Notes: generated by a model from the letters alone, not told the origin. Shown: positions 8,814 through 18,543, counted from the first letter of the stretch. The stretch: 45,793 bases of DNA from Aeromonas salmonicida subsp. salmonicida (GCF_001643305.1 NZ_LSGW01000101.1:1-45793); one strand, 5' to 3'. Made by a program: numbers and translations.

Positions 8814-10165
8814 ACACGGCCCGCACCTTCAATGGCCTCTCCACCCAGATCTTCCTCTGGTTCTGGTTCATGCTGCTGGTCGTGGTCGCCGCTGTCGTGA
8901 TACTGCCGACCCTGGATCCCCGCAACATAATTCCGTTACCCGCCCACGAGATGGTGCGGATGAACAACAACCTGAAAGCCCTGCAGCGGGGTGCCGACCC
9001 CAATCAGGATTTCGATCTGGCCAAGGCCATAGAGGCGGCGGGTCTGTTGCCGGTGGACAATATCTACCTGCGCGACGAGAAGGGCCAGATGCAATCCAGC
9101 ACGCGGCTCAGCAAGTTCGTCGTCCGCTTCATGGTCGACTCGGACAACCCTGCCAAGCCCATGCTGGGCAGCGAGCACCAGAGGGCCATCGCCGGTCCCT
9201 TCGAGATGGAGCACCACGGTCAGACCTATCACGTCTACTTCGGCCTCAATGTCGAAAACTCCTATCTGTTCCTGTTTATCCAGATCCTGGATCACCCGAT
9301 CCAGATCCTGGGGATCGCCATGCTGGTCAGTACACCACTCTGCCTGTTGCTGGCCTGGCGACTGACCCGTCCCATACTGCAGTTGCAGCGATCAGTCTCC
9401 CAGTTGGCGGAGGGCAACCTGGAAGTACAGATCCCCAATCTGGGGCGACGTGACGAGATCGGCCAGCTGGCGGATCACGTCAGCCACATGGTCGACACGC
9501 TCAAGAGCATGATCCAGAAGCAGAAACAGCTGCTGTCCGACATATCCCACGAGCTGCGCAGCCCCCTCACCCGTATCCAGCTGGCGCAGGCGCTGATCCG
9601 CCGCAAGCAGGGCGACAGCAACGAGCTGGCACGGATAGAGTCGGAGATTGGGCGGCTGGACAAGCTGATAGGCGACCTGCTCGACCTGTCACGGGTACAG
9701 CAGCATGTGGAGGCACCAGTGGTGATGCCGTTGGCCGAACTGCTGGAGCCCATGCTGGACGACGCCATGTTCGAAGCCAACCAGAGCGGCAAGCAACTCC
9801 GGCTGCCGCCACTGCCGACCGAGTCGATCAGGATGTGGCCCGAGCTGCTGGCACGGGCGCTGGAAAATCCCCTGCGCAACGCACTCAAGTACGCTCACAA
9901 GTTCATCAAACTGGATTGGTATCGGGAAGGAAGAGAGTGGGTCATCACCATCCGTGATGACGGCCCGGGTGTGCCGGTGGCGCAACAGGAGCAGCTGTTC
10001 CTGCCCTTCTTTCGGGTGGATGATGCCCGCAACGCCAAGACCGGCGGCACCGGGCTGGGGCTGGCCATCGCCTCGGAGGCAATCCAGCGCCATGGCGGCA
10101 CCATTCGCGCCAGTTGCAATCAACCAACCGGGCTGACTATCACCATACGTCTGCCTATTGGCTGA
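8810..10165 (+). CDS. cpxA: envelope-stress sensor histidine kinase CpxA
   Basis: A 451-residue inner-membrane sensor kinase (457 in E. coli). A membrane segment at about 13-35 and another at about 165-185 flank a periplasmic sensor domain. The HAMP domain begins RLTRPILQLQ. The H box ISHELRSPLTR has the phosphorylated histidine near 247. The N box RNALKYA, G1 DDGPGVP and G2 GGTGLGLAIA form the ATP-binding domain. The start at 8810 overlaps the cpxR stop; a longer in-frame extension inside cpxR is a shadow. Confidence 0.95.
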   Translation: MNTARTFNGLSTQIFLWFWFMLLVVVAAVVILPTLDPRNIIPLPAHEMVRMNNNLKALQRGADPNQDFDLAKAIEAAGLLPVDNIYLRDEKGQMQSSTRLSKFVVRFMVDSDNPAKPMLGSEHQRAIAGPFEMEHHGQTYHVYFGLNVENSYLFLFIQILDHPIQILGIAMLVSTPLCLLLAWRLTRPILQLQRSVSQLAEGNLEVQIPNLGRRDEIGQLADHVSHMVDTLKSMIQKQKQLLSDISHELRSPLTRIQLAQALIRRKQGDSNELARIESEIGRLDKLIGDLLDLSRVQQHVEAPVVMPLAELLEPMLDDAMFEANQSGKQLRLPPLPTESIRMWPELLARALENPLRNALKYAHKFIKLDWYREGREWVITIRDDGPGVPVAQQEQLFLPFFRVDDARNAKTGGTGLGLAIASEAIQRHGGTIRASCNQPTGLTITIRLPIG

Positions 10166-10246
10166 GCCATCTCTTTTCATCCAGGCGGGCGCTGGGTATG
10201 CTGGCGCCCTTTTCCGCCCCATCTCGGCCCGCATCAGGATCCCGCC

Positions 10247-10711
10247 ATGCTCGATATCGTGCTCTACCAACCGGAAATCCCGCCCAACACCGGCAACATC
10301 ATCCGCCTCTGCGCCAACACAGGCTACCGGCTGCATCTGATAGAACCGCTGGGGTTCGAGTGGGATGACAAGCGGGTGAAGCGGGCCGGGCTCGATTATC
10401 ACGAGTTTGCCGAGGTGAAACGCTGGCCGAGCTATGAGGCATTTCTGGCTGCCGTTGCTCCCGAGCGGGTGTTTGCCTGCACCACCAAGGGCAGTACCGC
10501 CCATTCTGCAGCGCAGTTCGCGCCCGGTGATGCCCTGCTGTTCGGCCCGGAGAGCCGAGGTCTGCCACTGGAGATCATAGAGAGCCTGCCGTTCGAACAG
10601 CGGCTGCGCATCCCCATGTTGCCCCAGAGCCGCAGCATGAATCTCTCCAATGCGGTCGCGGTATTCGTGTACGAGAGCTGGCGCCAGCTGGGTTATGAGG
10701 GCTCGCTCTGA
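10247..10711 (+). CDS. trmL: tRNA (cytidine(34)-2'-O)-methyltransferase TrmL
   Basis: A 154-residue SPOUT-class methyltransferase that 2'-O-methylates the wobble base of leucine tRNAs in relatives. [20 protein letters not shown] is the family hallmark; the SAM-binding trefoil-knot segments are [11 protein letters not shown] and [16 protein letters not shown]. The length is close to the 157 of E. coli. Its last 19 bases overlap the end of the dinF pseudogene on the opposite strand. In E. coli trmL is next to cysE, here about 3 kb away beyond fieF and cpxRA. Confidence 0.95.
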   Translation: MLDIVLYQPEIPPNTGNIIRLCANTGYRLHLIEPLGFEWDDKRVKRAGLDYHEFAEVKRWPSYEAFLAAVAPERVFACTTKGSTAHSAAQFAPGDALLFGPESRGLPLEIIESLPFEQRLRIPMLPQSRSMNLSNAVAVFVYESWRQLGYEGSL

Positions 10712-11645
10712 GCCTGACTCACCCCATGGGGTGAATGCAACAGGCGGCCATCACGTTCCAATTGCCAGCACAGATACCCCAGCGTCAGACCTCGGCCCGC
10801 CATCAGGGCGCCCATAGCGGCCCACAAGGCGGCAACGCCCCAGCCCTGACAGAGCCACCAGACCGGGAAGAAGCCGCAAAACGCCGCTACCAGCATGCTG
10901 TTACGCATCTCCCGGGCACGGGTAGCGCCTATGAAGACCCCATCCAGCAGGAAGCACCAGACCGCCAGTAACGGCATCAGGATCAGCCAGGGCAACTGGC
11001 GGTTTGCCTCGTCGATCACCGCCGGTATGTCGGTAATATGGGCGATGAGCTGACTGCCGACCGCCGCAAACAGCAGGCTGAAACCAATCGCTATGATCAG
11101 CGCCCAGCCAAGGTTCAAGACAATGGCTTCGCGCAGCCCCTGCCGATCCCGCCGGCCGATGGCGCGGCCCACCATGGCCTCCACCGCATAGGCAAAGCCA
11201 TCCATCCCGTAGGAGATGAGCATCAGAAAGTTGAGCAGCACCGCATTGGCGGCCACTGCCACATCCCCCAAACGCGCCCCCTGCAAGGTCATGAAGGCAA
11301 AGCAGAGCTGCAGGCAGAGGGAGCGGATGAAGATATCCCGATTCAGGCTGAGCAATCTCAACAGCGCGGGCCACTGACGCCAACGTTGCCCGGCCCCCTG
11401 CCACACCTCGGGCTGGACATGCGCAGGAAGCCGAGCAGCCAGAAGATGAGATTGATGAGGGTCGCCCCGACCGAGACGCCTCCCAAAAACCAGGCCTGAC
11501 CGAGCTGGCCTATCACCCAGGTATCCACCAGCCCCAGCAATGGGGTAGTGATATTGGAGAGCACCATGGGCAATGCCAGGGCAAACACGGCCCCATGGCG
11601 CAGCCTGTCTGTCAACCAGGGAGGGATCAGCATGAGAGCAGCCAC
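10693..11645 (-). pseudogene. dinF: dinF-like MATE transporter, broken by internal deletion and frameshift
   Basis: Two pieces of one MATE-family gene lie in different frames. The first (from the ATG at 11645) reads LPMVLSNITTPLLGLVDTWV and ...LIFWLLGFLRMS, matching the DinF N terminus (about 1-80). The second resumes near 11400 with RLLSLNRDIFIRSLCLQLCF and runs to the stop at 10693, matching DinF from about residue 230 onward. In E. coli DinF these segments are about 155 residues apart; here they nearly abut, so roughly 430-480 bp is missing and the frame is lost near 11400-11415. The product cannot be a full 12-helix transporter. Lying 10 bp after the SCO1 gene, it was probably in that transcript; its position near lexA recalls lexA-dinF of enterics. 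Confidence 0.88.
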
Positions 11646-11655
11646 TCATCCGGCA

Positions 11656-12282
11656 TCATTCGCCCTCCAGTCGCACGATTTTGGCGAAATCGGAGACCAG
11701 GGTTTCCATGACCACGTGGGGTACTCGCCCCTCGCTCATCTGGGGACGGAACACGGCTTCCAGCTTGCCTTCCGGATTGATCAGCACTATGGAGGCGGAG
11801 TGGTCGATCAGGTAATCCTTCTCTCCCTGTTCGGCAATGGAGTAGATGAGGCCCAGGTTTCGCACAAACGGGAACAACTTCTCGTGGGGGCCGGTTGCCG
11901 CCTTGAACTCTGGATGGAAGAAAGCGGTATAGGTCTTGAGGCGAGTGATGTCATCGCGCTGCGGATCCGCCGAAATGAACACCACCTGGCTGTCCGGTGC
12001 AATCTTCTTCAGCGCCGGATAGACGGAGCGCAGATCCGCCAGCGTGGTCGGGCAGATATCCGGGCAGAAGGTATAGCCGACAAACAGAAAGGTCCAGTGC
12101 CCCACCAGACTGGCTGGAACGAAGGGCTGCCCCTCCTCGTCGGTGAAGGCAAACGGATTGATGTCCCGCCCCGCCGGATAATAGTCGGCCTGCTCGGGCA
12201 GGGAGGGCCGGCTCCAGTGGAATGCAGCCATCATGCCCCCGACCAGCAGCAGGAACAGCAAGGGATAACGCGGTTTAACCAT
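11656..12282 (-). CDS. SCO1/SenC family copper chaperone-like thioredoxin-fold protein
   Basis: A 208-residue membrane-anchored thioredoxin-fold protein. An N-terminal hydrophobic segment (about 7-21) places the rest in the periplasm. The copper-binding signature TFCPDICPTT (C73, C77) and the later histidine in DHSASIVLI are intact. Family members deliver copper or act as disulfide reductases for the CuA site of cytochrome oxidases. No oxidase gene is nearby, so its partner is unknown. The ATG at 12282 has AAAGG nine bases upstream; a GTG six codons earlier is less likely. Confidence 0.88.
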   Translation of the reverse strand: MVKPRYPLLFLLLVGGMMAAFHWSRPSLPEQADYYPAGRDINPFAFTDEEGQPFVPASLVGHWTFLFVGYTFCPDICPTTLADLRSVYPALKKIAPDSQVVFISADPQRDDITRLKTYTAFFHPEFKAATGPHEKLFPFVRNLGLIYSIAEQGEKDYLIDHSASIVLINPEGKLEAVFRPQMSEGRVPHVVMETLVSDFAKIVRLEGE

Positions 12283-12445
12283 AACAACAGACCTTTTCAC
12301 TGCGACATGCCCGCAGAGTGGGCACGAATGGATGGCCCATTGTAACCCAGCCCATCGCGCTCCGGGTTATCCCTTGCACCGGATGCAGCTTGGGTCAAAA
12401 GAGGCTCCCATCACCACTGGTCAGCCGGCCGGGGTCATAAAACAA

Positions 12446-12471
12446 CAGCCCCACCATCAAGGTGGGGCTGT
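12446..12471 (-). terminator. terminator for a minus-strand transcript
   Basis: ACAGCCCCACC pairs perfectly with GGTGGGGCTGT around a four-base loop. On the minus strand it is followed by GTTGTTTTAT. It implies transcription arriving from the right, through the small open frame at 12492-12701. Confidence 0.75.
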
Positions 12472-12491
12472 GAGACAAGGGGCAGGAAAGA

Positions 12492-12701
12492 TCAGGGTTG
12501 TTGTCTGCGCCGCTCATGGGCGCGCTTTGTCAGGGCACGCAGCGGTATGACGGGAGCCGTCCAGGGAAGATCCGTTTGTCCCGTGTCGCTATGACGGTGA
12601 AACAGCCGCACCAGGCGGACTATCTTGTCTTTGGGGCAGCCAAGCCAGACAGTCCAGCAGGCACCCTTGTGATGTACCCAGAGAGCATAGAAGCGGGTCA
12701 T
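12492..12701 (-). CDS. small hypothetical protein, possibly the end of a decayed gene
   Basis: A 69-residue open frame starting MTRFYALWVHHKGACWTVWL, rich in arginine and tryptophan, ending KRAHERRRQQP. I do not recognise a family. An AAGG lies eight bases upstream of the ATG at 12701, and a good terminator follows the stop. The same frame stays open upstream to 12818, and the tract there reads ITRFIKGNRMTRF without a break, so the true gene may be longer and disrupted. Its neighbours on the same strand are lexA (upstream) and the SCO1 gene (downstream). Confidence 0.4.
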   Translation of the reverse strand: MTRFYALWVHHKGACWTVWLGCPKDKIVRLVRLFHRHSDTGQTDLPWTAPVIPLRALTKRAHERRRQQP

Positions 12702-12705
12702 CCGG

Positions 12706-13087
12706 TTACCCTTGATGAAACGGGTGATGGAAGAAGCGGGCGATGCCAGACCCGGATCCCATGGCGAGCTTGAAGCCATACCTGTCCTCCTTGACCAACA
12801 GGTCACGCCGGTCGGCATCGACAGCCCCCTTGGGTGGCCAGATCGATGACTGCCGCGTGTCGACTGCGCAGGTGTGCCTTTATCCTCCAGACGGCAGATG
12901 CCGCCGGTGCAATGCTGGCCACCCTCCCTTCTATCCCGCGAACGCCTCCATCAACTGGGCTGGTAGCGCCCTTGCTGTCCGACGCGCCGCCTGAGGCTGT
13001 TGTTATGCATCCCTGCTGACCTTGATTCCTGCCACCTGCCAAGTGGGAGAGGATCGTCTTGTCGAGCATTCGGGGCAGATCAAGCAA
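12706..13087 (-). pseudogene. possible remnant of an unidentified gene between lexA and the small ORF
   Basis: Protein-like tracts appear on the minus strand but switch frames. One reads VWRIKAHLRSRHAAVIDLA (about 12830-12890); another, in a different frame, reads DADRRDLLVKEDRYGFKLA and GSGSGIARFFHH, ending at a TAA at 12706-12708, five bases upstream of the ATG at 12701. The second has no start codon before the preceding in-frame stop. This could be one gene broken by frameshifts, or coincidence in GC-rich DNA. I recognise no family. The rest of the gap to lexA (13088-13231) shows nothing clear. Confidence 0.25.
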
Positions 13088-13231
13088 GTGACTGCCTTAG
13101 CCAAGGATATATCTGAAATGAGCCGGATGCGGACGGGCGCGACAGACAAAAATCACGGGTATCAGGATCTGGTTGAAATCATGGGGAAAGGGGTACAGAA
13201 GCGAGACGGCCTCCCGAGGGAGGCCGTGCTG

Positions 13232-13855
13232 TTACATCCAGTCGGCGTTGCGGATCACGCCGACGGCCAGTCCCTCTATGGTGAGCTGCTGGCAGGAGAG
13301 ATCAACGGCGATGGGTTCAAGTTCTTCATTTTCAGGCAGCAGCCACACCTGGCTGCCCTTGCGCTGGAAGCGCTTGACGGTGACGTCTTCGTCGAGACGT
13401 GCTACCACCACCTGGCCATTGCGCACTTCCTGGGTTTTGTGGACAGCCAGCAGGTCGCCATCCAGGATGCCGATGTTCTTCATGCTCATGCCTTGCACCC
13501 GCAGCAGGAAATCTGCCCGCGGATGGAACAGGGCGGGATCCACCTGATAGTGGCTCTCGATATGCTCCTGAGCCAGTATGGGTTCACCGGCCGCGACCTT
13601 GCCGATCAGAGGCAGGCCGGTCTCTTCCAGCACAGCTTCCTCTTCAATCAGCAGGCGGATGCCACGAGAGGTCCCCGGCATGATCTCGATGACCCCTTTT
13701 TTGGCCAGGGCCTTCAGATGTTCTTCGGCCGCATTGGCCGACTTGAAACCAAGCTTCTGGGCAATCTCGGCACGAGTCGGCGGCATGCCGGTCTCGCTCA
13801 TATTCACCTTGATCAATTCCAGCACTTCGGCCTGGCGTGGGGTAAGGGGTTTCAT
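13232..13855 (-). CDS. lexA: SOS repressor LexA
   Basis: A 207-residue LexA. The winged helix-turn-helix lies in residues 1-70 ([15 protein letters not shown], then [20 protein letters not shown]). The self-cleavage site is A89-G90 in KVAAGEP, and the catalytic dyad is S124 (GMSMKN) and K161 (VTVKRF), all intact, so RecA-stimulated autoproteolysis should work. The ATG at 13855 gives the standard N terminus; the longer frame would run through its own SOS boxes. It is divergent from plsB. Confidence 0.98.
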   Translation of the reverse strand: MKPLTPRQAEVLELIKVNMSETGMPPTRAEIAQKLGFKSANAAEEHLKALAKKGVIEIMPGTSRGIRLLIEEEAVLEETGLPLIGKVAAGEPILAQEHIESHYQVDPALFHPRADFLLRVQGMSMKNIGILDGDLLAVHKTQEVRNGQVVVARLDEDVTVKRFQRKGSQVWLLPENEELEPIAVDLSCQQLTIEGLAVGVIRNADWM

Positions 13856-13866
13856 AACATTGGCAC

Positions 13867-13882
13867 CTGTTTTTTTATACAG
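13867..13882. promoter_or_regulatory. SOS box 1 upstream of lexA
   Basis: CTGTTTTTTTATACAG fits the LexA operator CTG-N10-CAG exactly, 12 bp before the lexA start. With the neighbouring box it gives the double operator typical of autoregulated lexA. Confidence 0.88.
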
Positions 13883-13886
13883 CACA

Positions 13887-13902
13887 CTGGCAGTATATAC
13901 AG
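13887..13902. promoter_or_regulatory. SOS box 2 upstream of lexA
   Basis: CTGGCAGTATATACAG fits CTG-N10-CAG and lies 4 bp beyond the first box. The two box centres are 20 bp apart, about two helical turns, allowing LexA dimers to bind the same face. Confidence 0.88.
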
Positions 13903-14059
13903 TGCAGTGGCCAAGGCAAGGCGCGGCTGACATTTGTCGCGGCCAACCCCTTATTTGCCATGGTTTTACGGCTGCGCAGCCGACTCATCGTACCTCTCGG
14001 CGACAAGCCGCCGGTGATTTGTTATGCTCACGCCGCATTTTTTTGGAGAGCAGACGCAC

Positions 14060-16483
14060 ATGTCCCTTGGACAGAAGATTTCCAGAGCCATCTTGCAATG
14101 GCCGGTCAGTGGCTTGGTCAATCACAAGAGCCTGCCGGAAAATCCCATCACAGAGCTCAAGCTGGATCCAGCCAGACCCATAGTCTATGCCCTGAAAACC
14201 AGCTCGATCACCGACCTGATGACACTGCAACAGTGCTGCGAGGATCTCGGCCTGCCCGGTCCCTTCACCCCGCTGGAGCTGAACGGTCAGTTGCTGCCGC
14301 GCTATGTCTGTCTGGACCGCCCGCCTCCCCTGTTCGGCAAGCGCAGCAAACCGCTGCCTTTCTTGCAGGAGTTCCACCAGCTGCTGGATCTGCACAAGCA
14401 GGATCCGGCACTGGATATCCAGGTGGTGCCCGTCACCCTGTTCTGGGGTCGCGCCCCCGGCCGGGAAGGGGAAGAGGCCTCCGGCTGGAACATCATCAGC
14501 AGTCTGGCACCGAACCGCCTCAAGAAGGCGCTGATCGTGATCCTCAAGGGCCGCGAGAACCTGGTGCGCTTCTCTCCGCCGCTCTCCCTGCGTCAAATGG
14601 CGGACAAGCACGGCACCGACGAGGCTATCGCCCACAAGCTGGCGCGGGTGGCCCGCACCCACTTCAGCCGCCAGCAGCTGGCAGCCACCGGCCCCAAGCT
14701 GCCGAACCGCAACCTGCTGTTCAGGCAGTTGCTGGACTCCAGCGTGATCCAGCAGGCCATAGAAGAGGAGGCGCAGCGCGAGGGCATCAGCCTGGAGAAA
14801 GCGCAAAAGCGCGCCCACGGTTACATGGACGAGATCGCCTCCGATTTCTCCTACCGGCTGATCCGCCTCAGTGAAAGCTTCCTCGGCTGGCTGTGGAACA
14901 AGCTCTATCGCGGCCTCTCGGTCAACGGTGCCGAGAAGGTACGCCAGCTGGCGCAAGAAGGGCACGAGATCGTCTATATGCCCTGCCATCGCAGCCACAT
15001 GGACTACCTGCTGCTCTCCTACGTCATCTACCACCAGGGGATGGTGCCGCCCCACATAGCGGCGGGCATCAACCTCAACTTCTGGCCGGCGGGCCCCATC
15101 TTCCGTCATGGCGGCGCCTTCTTCATCCGCCGCACCTTCAAGGGCAACCCGCTCTACAGCACTGTATTTCGCGAATACCTCAACCTGCTGTTTGCCAAGG
15201 GCTATTCGGTGGAGTTCTTTACCGAGGGTGGGCGCTCCCGCACCGGTCGTCTGCTGCCACCCAAAACCGGCATGCTGGCAATGACACTGCAGGCCATGAT
15301 GCGAGGGCTGGACAGACCCGTGACCCTGGTGCCCGTCTATCTGGGCTACGAGCATGTGATGGAGGTGAACACCTATCACAACGAGCTCAAGGGCAGCCGC
15401 AAGGAGAAAGAGAGCTTCCTGCAGGTGCTCGGCATACTGCGCAAGCTGCGCAACTATGGCCGCGGCTTCGTCAACTTCGGCGAACCCCTGACCCTCAACA
15501 GCTACCTCAATGAACATGTGCCCGAGTGGAAGGACCACATAGGTCAGGAGGAGCGCCCAGAGTGGATGGCACCCACAGTCACCCGGCTGGCCGAGCTGCT
15601 GATGACCCGCATCAACGCTGCCGCCGCCGTCAATGGCCTGACCCTGAGCGCGCTGGCACTGCTGGCCGCCGAACGCCACGCCCTGACTCGCGATGAACTG
15701 CAGGCACAGCTCAACACCTATCTGGACCTGCTCAAGCAGGTGCCCTACAGCCCCCAGAGCACAATCCCGGCTGAGGATGCCAAGACACTGCTGGATCAGG
15801 CGATGGAGCTCAACAAGTTCGAGGTGAGCGAGGACAAGCTGGGCCAGATCATCAGCCTGGACCGCTATCAGGCGATCCTGCTGACCTACTACCGCAACAA
15901 CATACTGCACCTGTTTGCATTGCCATCCCTGGTGGCCGCGCTGATCGAACGTTGCGAAGGGATATCCCGCGGCGAGATCGTCGCCCGCTGCATCGACATC
16001 TATCCGCTGCTCAAGACGGAGCTGTTCCTCCACTACGAAGAGGATGAGCTGCCGGAGCTGGTCGATGCCCTGCTGGCCGAACTGCAACGCCAGCAACTGG
16101 TCGAGGCACGGGATGGCGGCTTCTGGGTCAATCCTGGCAACCAGATGCGCCTGCTGCTACTGGCCGAGAGCATCCAGGAGACGCTGCAACGCTACGCCAT
16201 AGTGTTGACCCGGGTGCTGGCCCAGCCCTATGTCGAGGCGGAGCAGCTGGAGGCGGACGGCCTGATGATGGCGGAGCGCCTCGGCACCCTGCACGGCATC
16301 AATGCTCCCGAGTTCTTCGACCAGAAGCTGTTCAGCACCCTGATCCACACCCTGCGCAAGGAGGGCTACCTCTCTCCCGAGGGCAAACCGGATCTGGGCC
16401 GCTTCCAGGCGCTGGCCGACAACATAGTGCCGCTGCTGAGCAACAAGATCCGCCGCACCATACAGGCGGGCAACCGGCTCTGA
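14060..16483 (+). CDS. plsB: glycerol-3-phosphate 1-O-acyltransferase
   Basis: An 807-residue inner-membrane acyltransferase, the same length as E. coli PlsB, which adds an acyl chain to sn-glycerol 3-phosphate as the first step of phospholipid synthesis. The acyltransferase blocks are present: HRSHMDYLLLSY with the H-x4-D motif (about 310), GGAFFIRRTF, FTEGGRSRTGRLLPP and VTLVPVYLGYE. The start at 14060 (MSLGQKISRAIL) has GGAGAG nine bases upstream; a more distant in-frame ATG at 14024 is not preferred. It is divergent from lexA, as in vibrios, and ends at a strong terminator. Confidence 0.97.
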   Translation: MSLGQKISRAILQWPVSGLVNHKSLPENPITELKLDPARPIVYALKTSSITDLMTLQQCCEDLGLPGPFTPLELNGQLLPRYVCLDRPPPLFGKRSKPLPFLQEFHQLLDLHKQDPALDIQVVPVTLFWGRAPGREGEEASGWNIISSLAPNRLKKALIVILKGRENLVRFSPPLSLRQMADKHGTDEAIAHKLARVARTHFSRQQLAATGPKLPNRNLLFRQLLDSSVIQQAIEEEAQREGISLEKAQKRAHGYMDEIASDFSYRLIRLSESFLGWLWNKLYRGLSVNGAEKVRQLAQEGHEIVYMPCHRSHMDYLLLSYVIYHQGMVPPHIAAGINLNFWPAGPIFRHGGAFFIRRTFKGNPLYSTVFREYLNLLFAKGYSVEFFTEGGRSRTGRLLPPKTGMLAMTLQAMMRGLDRPVTLVPVYLGYEHVMEVNTYHNELKGSRKEKESFLQVLGILRKLRNYGRGFVNFGEPLTLNSYLNEHVPEWKDHIGQEERPEWMAPTVTRLAELLMTRINAAAAVNGLTLSALALLAAERHALTRDELQAQLNTYLDLLKQVPYSPQSTIPAEDAKTLLDQAMELNKFEVSEDKLGQIISLDRYQAILLTYYRNNILHLFALPSLVAALIERCEGISRGEIVARCIDIYPLLKTELFLHYEEDELPELVDALLAELQRQQLVEARDGGFWVNPGNQMRLLLLAESIQETLQRYAIVLTRVLAQPYVEAEQLEADGLMMAERLGTLHGINAPEFFDQKLFSTLIHTLRKEGYLSPEGKPDLGRFQALADNIVPLLSNKIRRTIQAGNRL

Positions 16484-16502
16484 CAGAGACCGGAAACAAA
16501 GC

Positions 16503-16529
16503 AGGCCGCATCATGCGGCCTTCTTTTTA
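16503..16529 (+). terminator. plsB terminator
   Basis: AGGCCGCA pairs with TGCGGCCT around a three-base loop, followed by TCTTTTTAT. It separates plsB from ubiA on the opposite strand. Confidence 0.85.
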
Positions 16530-16541
16530 TCCTGACATGCG

Positions 16542-17411
16542 TCACGGCAACAGGTAGTTGAGCACCAGACCGATGAATACCAGCGCCCCCGCATAGTTGT
16601 TGTTGAGAAACGCCTGGAAGCAGGCCTCCCGCTGCCGCTCCCGGATCAGCCGCTGCTGGTAGACAAACAGGGCCGCAGCCCCCAACAGCCCCCAGTAATA
16701 CCAAGCCCCCAGCCCCATCAACTGGCCTACCGCCAGCAGGATCAGCAGGGTGGCCAGCTGCAACACGCCGATGATCCGCTTGTCGTGGCGACCAAACAGA
16801 ATCGCGCTCGATTTCAAGCCGAGCTTGAGGTCATCATCCCTGTCCACCATGGCGTACTGGGTGTCGTAGGCGATGGTCCACAGCAGATTGGCGAGGAATA
16901 CCAGCCAGGCCACCAGCGGCAAGGCGTTGGCCTGAGCCGCATAGGCCATGGGGATAGACCAGGAGAAGGCCATGCCGAGCACCAGTTGCGGGATCGGAAT
17001 ATAGCGCTTCATGAAGGGGTAGCAGACTGCCAGCAGCAAGGCCGCGAACGACAACGCTATGGTGAGGGAGTTCATGGTCAGCACCAGCGCGAACGAGATG
17101 AGCGCCAGTACGGCAAACAGCGCCAGCACCTCCCGCGGCTTGACCTTGCCCATGGGCAGTGGCCGACCGGCGGTACGTTTCACATGGCCATCGAAGTTGC
17201 GATCCGCATAGTCGTTGATGACACAACCGGCCGAGCGCATCAGAAACACGCCCACCACAAACACCAGCAGGGTCCAGAGATCCGGCAGGCCGCCGGCCGC
17301 CAGCCAGAGCGCCCACAGGGTCGGCCACAGCAGCAGCAGGGTCCCGATAGGCTTGTCGATGCGGGCCAGCTGCACATAGGCCAGTCCCCGCTCCTTGGTT
17401 AACAGATTCAC
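16542..17411 (-). CDS. ubiA: 4-hydroxybenzoate octaprenyltransferase
   Basis: A 289-residue membrane prenyltransferase of ubiquinone synthesis that attaches the polyprenyl tail to 4-hydroxybenzoate. Both aspartate-rich motifs are intact: [15 protein letters not shown] and [13 protein letters not shown]. Eight to nine membrane helices are visible. I choose the GTG at 17411: AAGGAG lies just upstream, it overlaps the ubiC stop as GTGA, and it aligns with E. coli UbiA length (290). An ATG six codons earlier, at 17429, lacks a good ribosome site. Confidence 0.94.
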   Translation of the reverse strand: MNLLTKERGLAYVQLARIDKPIGTLLLLWPTLWALWLAAGGLPDLWTLLVFVVGVFLMRSAGCVINDYADRNFDGHVKRTAGRPLPMGKVKPREVLALFAVLALISFALVLTMNSLTIALSFAALLLAVCYPFMKRYIPIPQLVLGMAFSWSIPMAYAAQANALPLVAWLVFLANLLWTIAYDTQYAMVDRDDDLKLGLKSSAILFGRHDKRIIGVLQLATLLILLAVGQLMGLGAWYYWGLLGAAALFVYQQRLIRERQREACFQAFLNNNYAGALVFIGLVLNYLLP

Positions 17412-17944
17412 TCCAGCTCCTTGTTGCATGACAGAGAGGGCAAGAAGAGTTCATGGACCAACAGTGGCCATTGCCCCAGAAACAGACGGGAACGACGTCC
17501 CCAGACGGTGGCGGCCGGGCACCAGGGATTGCTCGCAATCTCGAAACAGGCCAGTTGCAGGTGATCGCGGCGGGCAGGCTCGTCACCGAAAATACGCTCG
17601 CCCAAGGGCTGCTCACCCAGCTCGCGCAGCCCGCTCTCTTGCAGGGCGGCTTCGGCAAACAGGGTCCACCCCAGCACAGCCGGCCCCCGATCACCGTGCA
17701 GTATCACCTCGCGGCACAGACCCATGGGTTGCTCGGCGGCCACCAGCTGCTGTTCATCGGCGCAGAGGGTGACACTGCGATTGCCCAGCAGCTGCACCGA
17801 GAAGTGGCGATTGTGGTGACGCAGACGCCGGGTCATGGAATCGGCCTCCAGCAACCAGGGCCGCAATGCCTCGGGCAGCTCGCAATCTGCGGGAACCCGC
17901 CACGGCGCTAGCTGGATAAGGGGAACAGTCAACTCGGACTTCAC
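17408..17944 (-). CDS. ubiC: chorismate--pyruvate lyase
   Basis: A 178-residue UbiC that splits chorismate into 4-hydroxybenzoate and pyruvate, the substrate-supplying step for UbiA. Family residues are visible in REVILHGD and in the C-terminal [18 protein letters not shown]. coli UbiC is about 165 residues. It overlaps ubiA by four bases, forming a ubiC-ubiA operon, and is divergent from the FliL-like gene. Confidence 0.93.
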   Translation of the reverse strand: MKSELTVPLIQLAPWRVPADCELPEALRPWLLEADSMTRRLRHHNRHFSVQLLGNRSVTLCADEQQLVAAEQPMGLCREVILHGDRGPAVLGWTLFAEAALQESGLRELGEQPLGERIFGDEPARRDHLQLACFEIASNPWCPAATVWGRRSRLFLGQWPLLVHELFLPSLSCNKELE

Positions 17945-18089
17945 GGCTTCACCATCCGGAGATTTACGTTATCAGGTTAAAATCCGGTTTATTATCCGTA
18001 AATCATTCGAGAATTGTAAGAACATCCGTGCTTGACGGCCCCGATGGCAACATCAAAAATGGGGTACCTGCCGCTGATGAGCCATCTAT

Positions 18090-18524
18090 ATGAAGATCTT
18101 CAAAATTCTGCTGCTGTTATTACTGAGCTGTGGCTCCCTGCATGTGCAGGCCTCGTCCGAAGAGGAGCCCCCGGCAGAGGGCGCCGAAGCGGCTGCCAAG
18201 CCGGGCTTTTCCTACCATGCTCTCGATCCCGACATCATCACCAACTACCTGAGCGATGGCAAAACCCTCGGCTATATCCGGGTCACGGTCGAGCTGATGG
18301 CTGAAAACGAGGGCGACCTCAAGCTGCTGGAGCAGCACGACCCCCTGATCCGCGACGCCATCATACGTCTGATGGGCAGCAAGACCGCCGATCAGATCAA
18401 GTCCCTGGTGAACCGCGAGGAGCTGCGCAAGGAGTGCCTGACCCAGGTCAACGAGCTGCTGGTGAAAGAAACCGGCAAGAAGGCGGTACGCGAGCTCATC
18501 TTCACCAAGTTCCTCTACCAGTAA
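18090..18524 (+). CDS. FliL-like flagellar basal-body-associated protein
   Basis: A 144-residue secreted or membrane-tethered protein. An N-terminal signal sequence (KILLLLLLSCGSLHVQA) is followed by an acidic linker and a FliL-type domain: LGYIRVTVELMAENEGDLKLL, DPLIRDAIIRLMG and a C-terminal VRELIFTKFLYQ. FliL family proteins act around the flagellar stator. No flagellar gene is close, and a copy beside ubiC is, as I recall, also found in vibrios, so it is probably a stand-alone paralogue. The cysteine in the signal sequence might be lipid-modified, but the context (LLSCGS) is only a moderate lipobox. Confidence 0.8.
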   Translation: MKIFKILLLLLLSCGSLHVQASSEEEPPAEGAEAAAKPGFSYHALDPDIITNYLSDGKTLGYIRVTVELMAENEGDLKLLEQHDPLIRDAIIRLMGSKTADQIKSLVNREELRKECLTQVNELLVKETGKKAVRELIFTKFLYQ

Positions 18525-18543
18525 CAGATACAAGCCTTAAGCG

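Noticed and set aside
13985..16096. 703-codon open frame on the minus strand
   Set aside because: Antisense to plsB, with low-complexity composition and no family motif.
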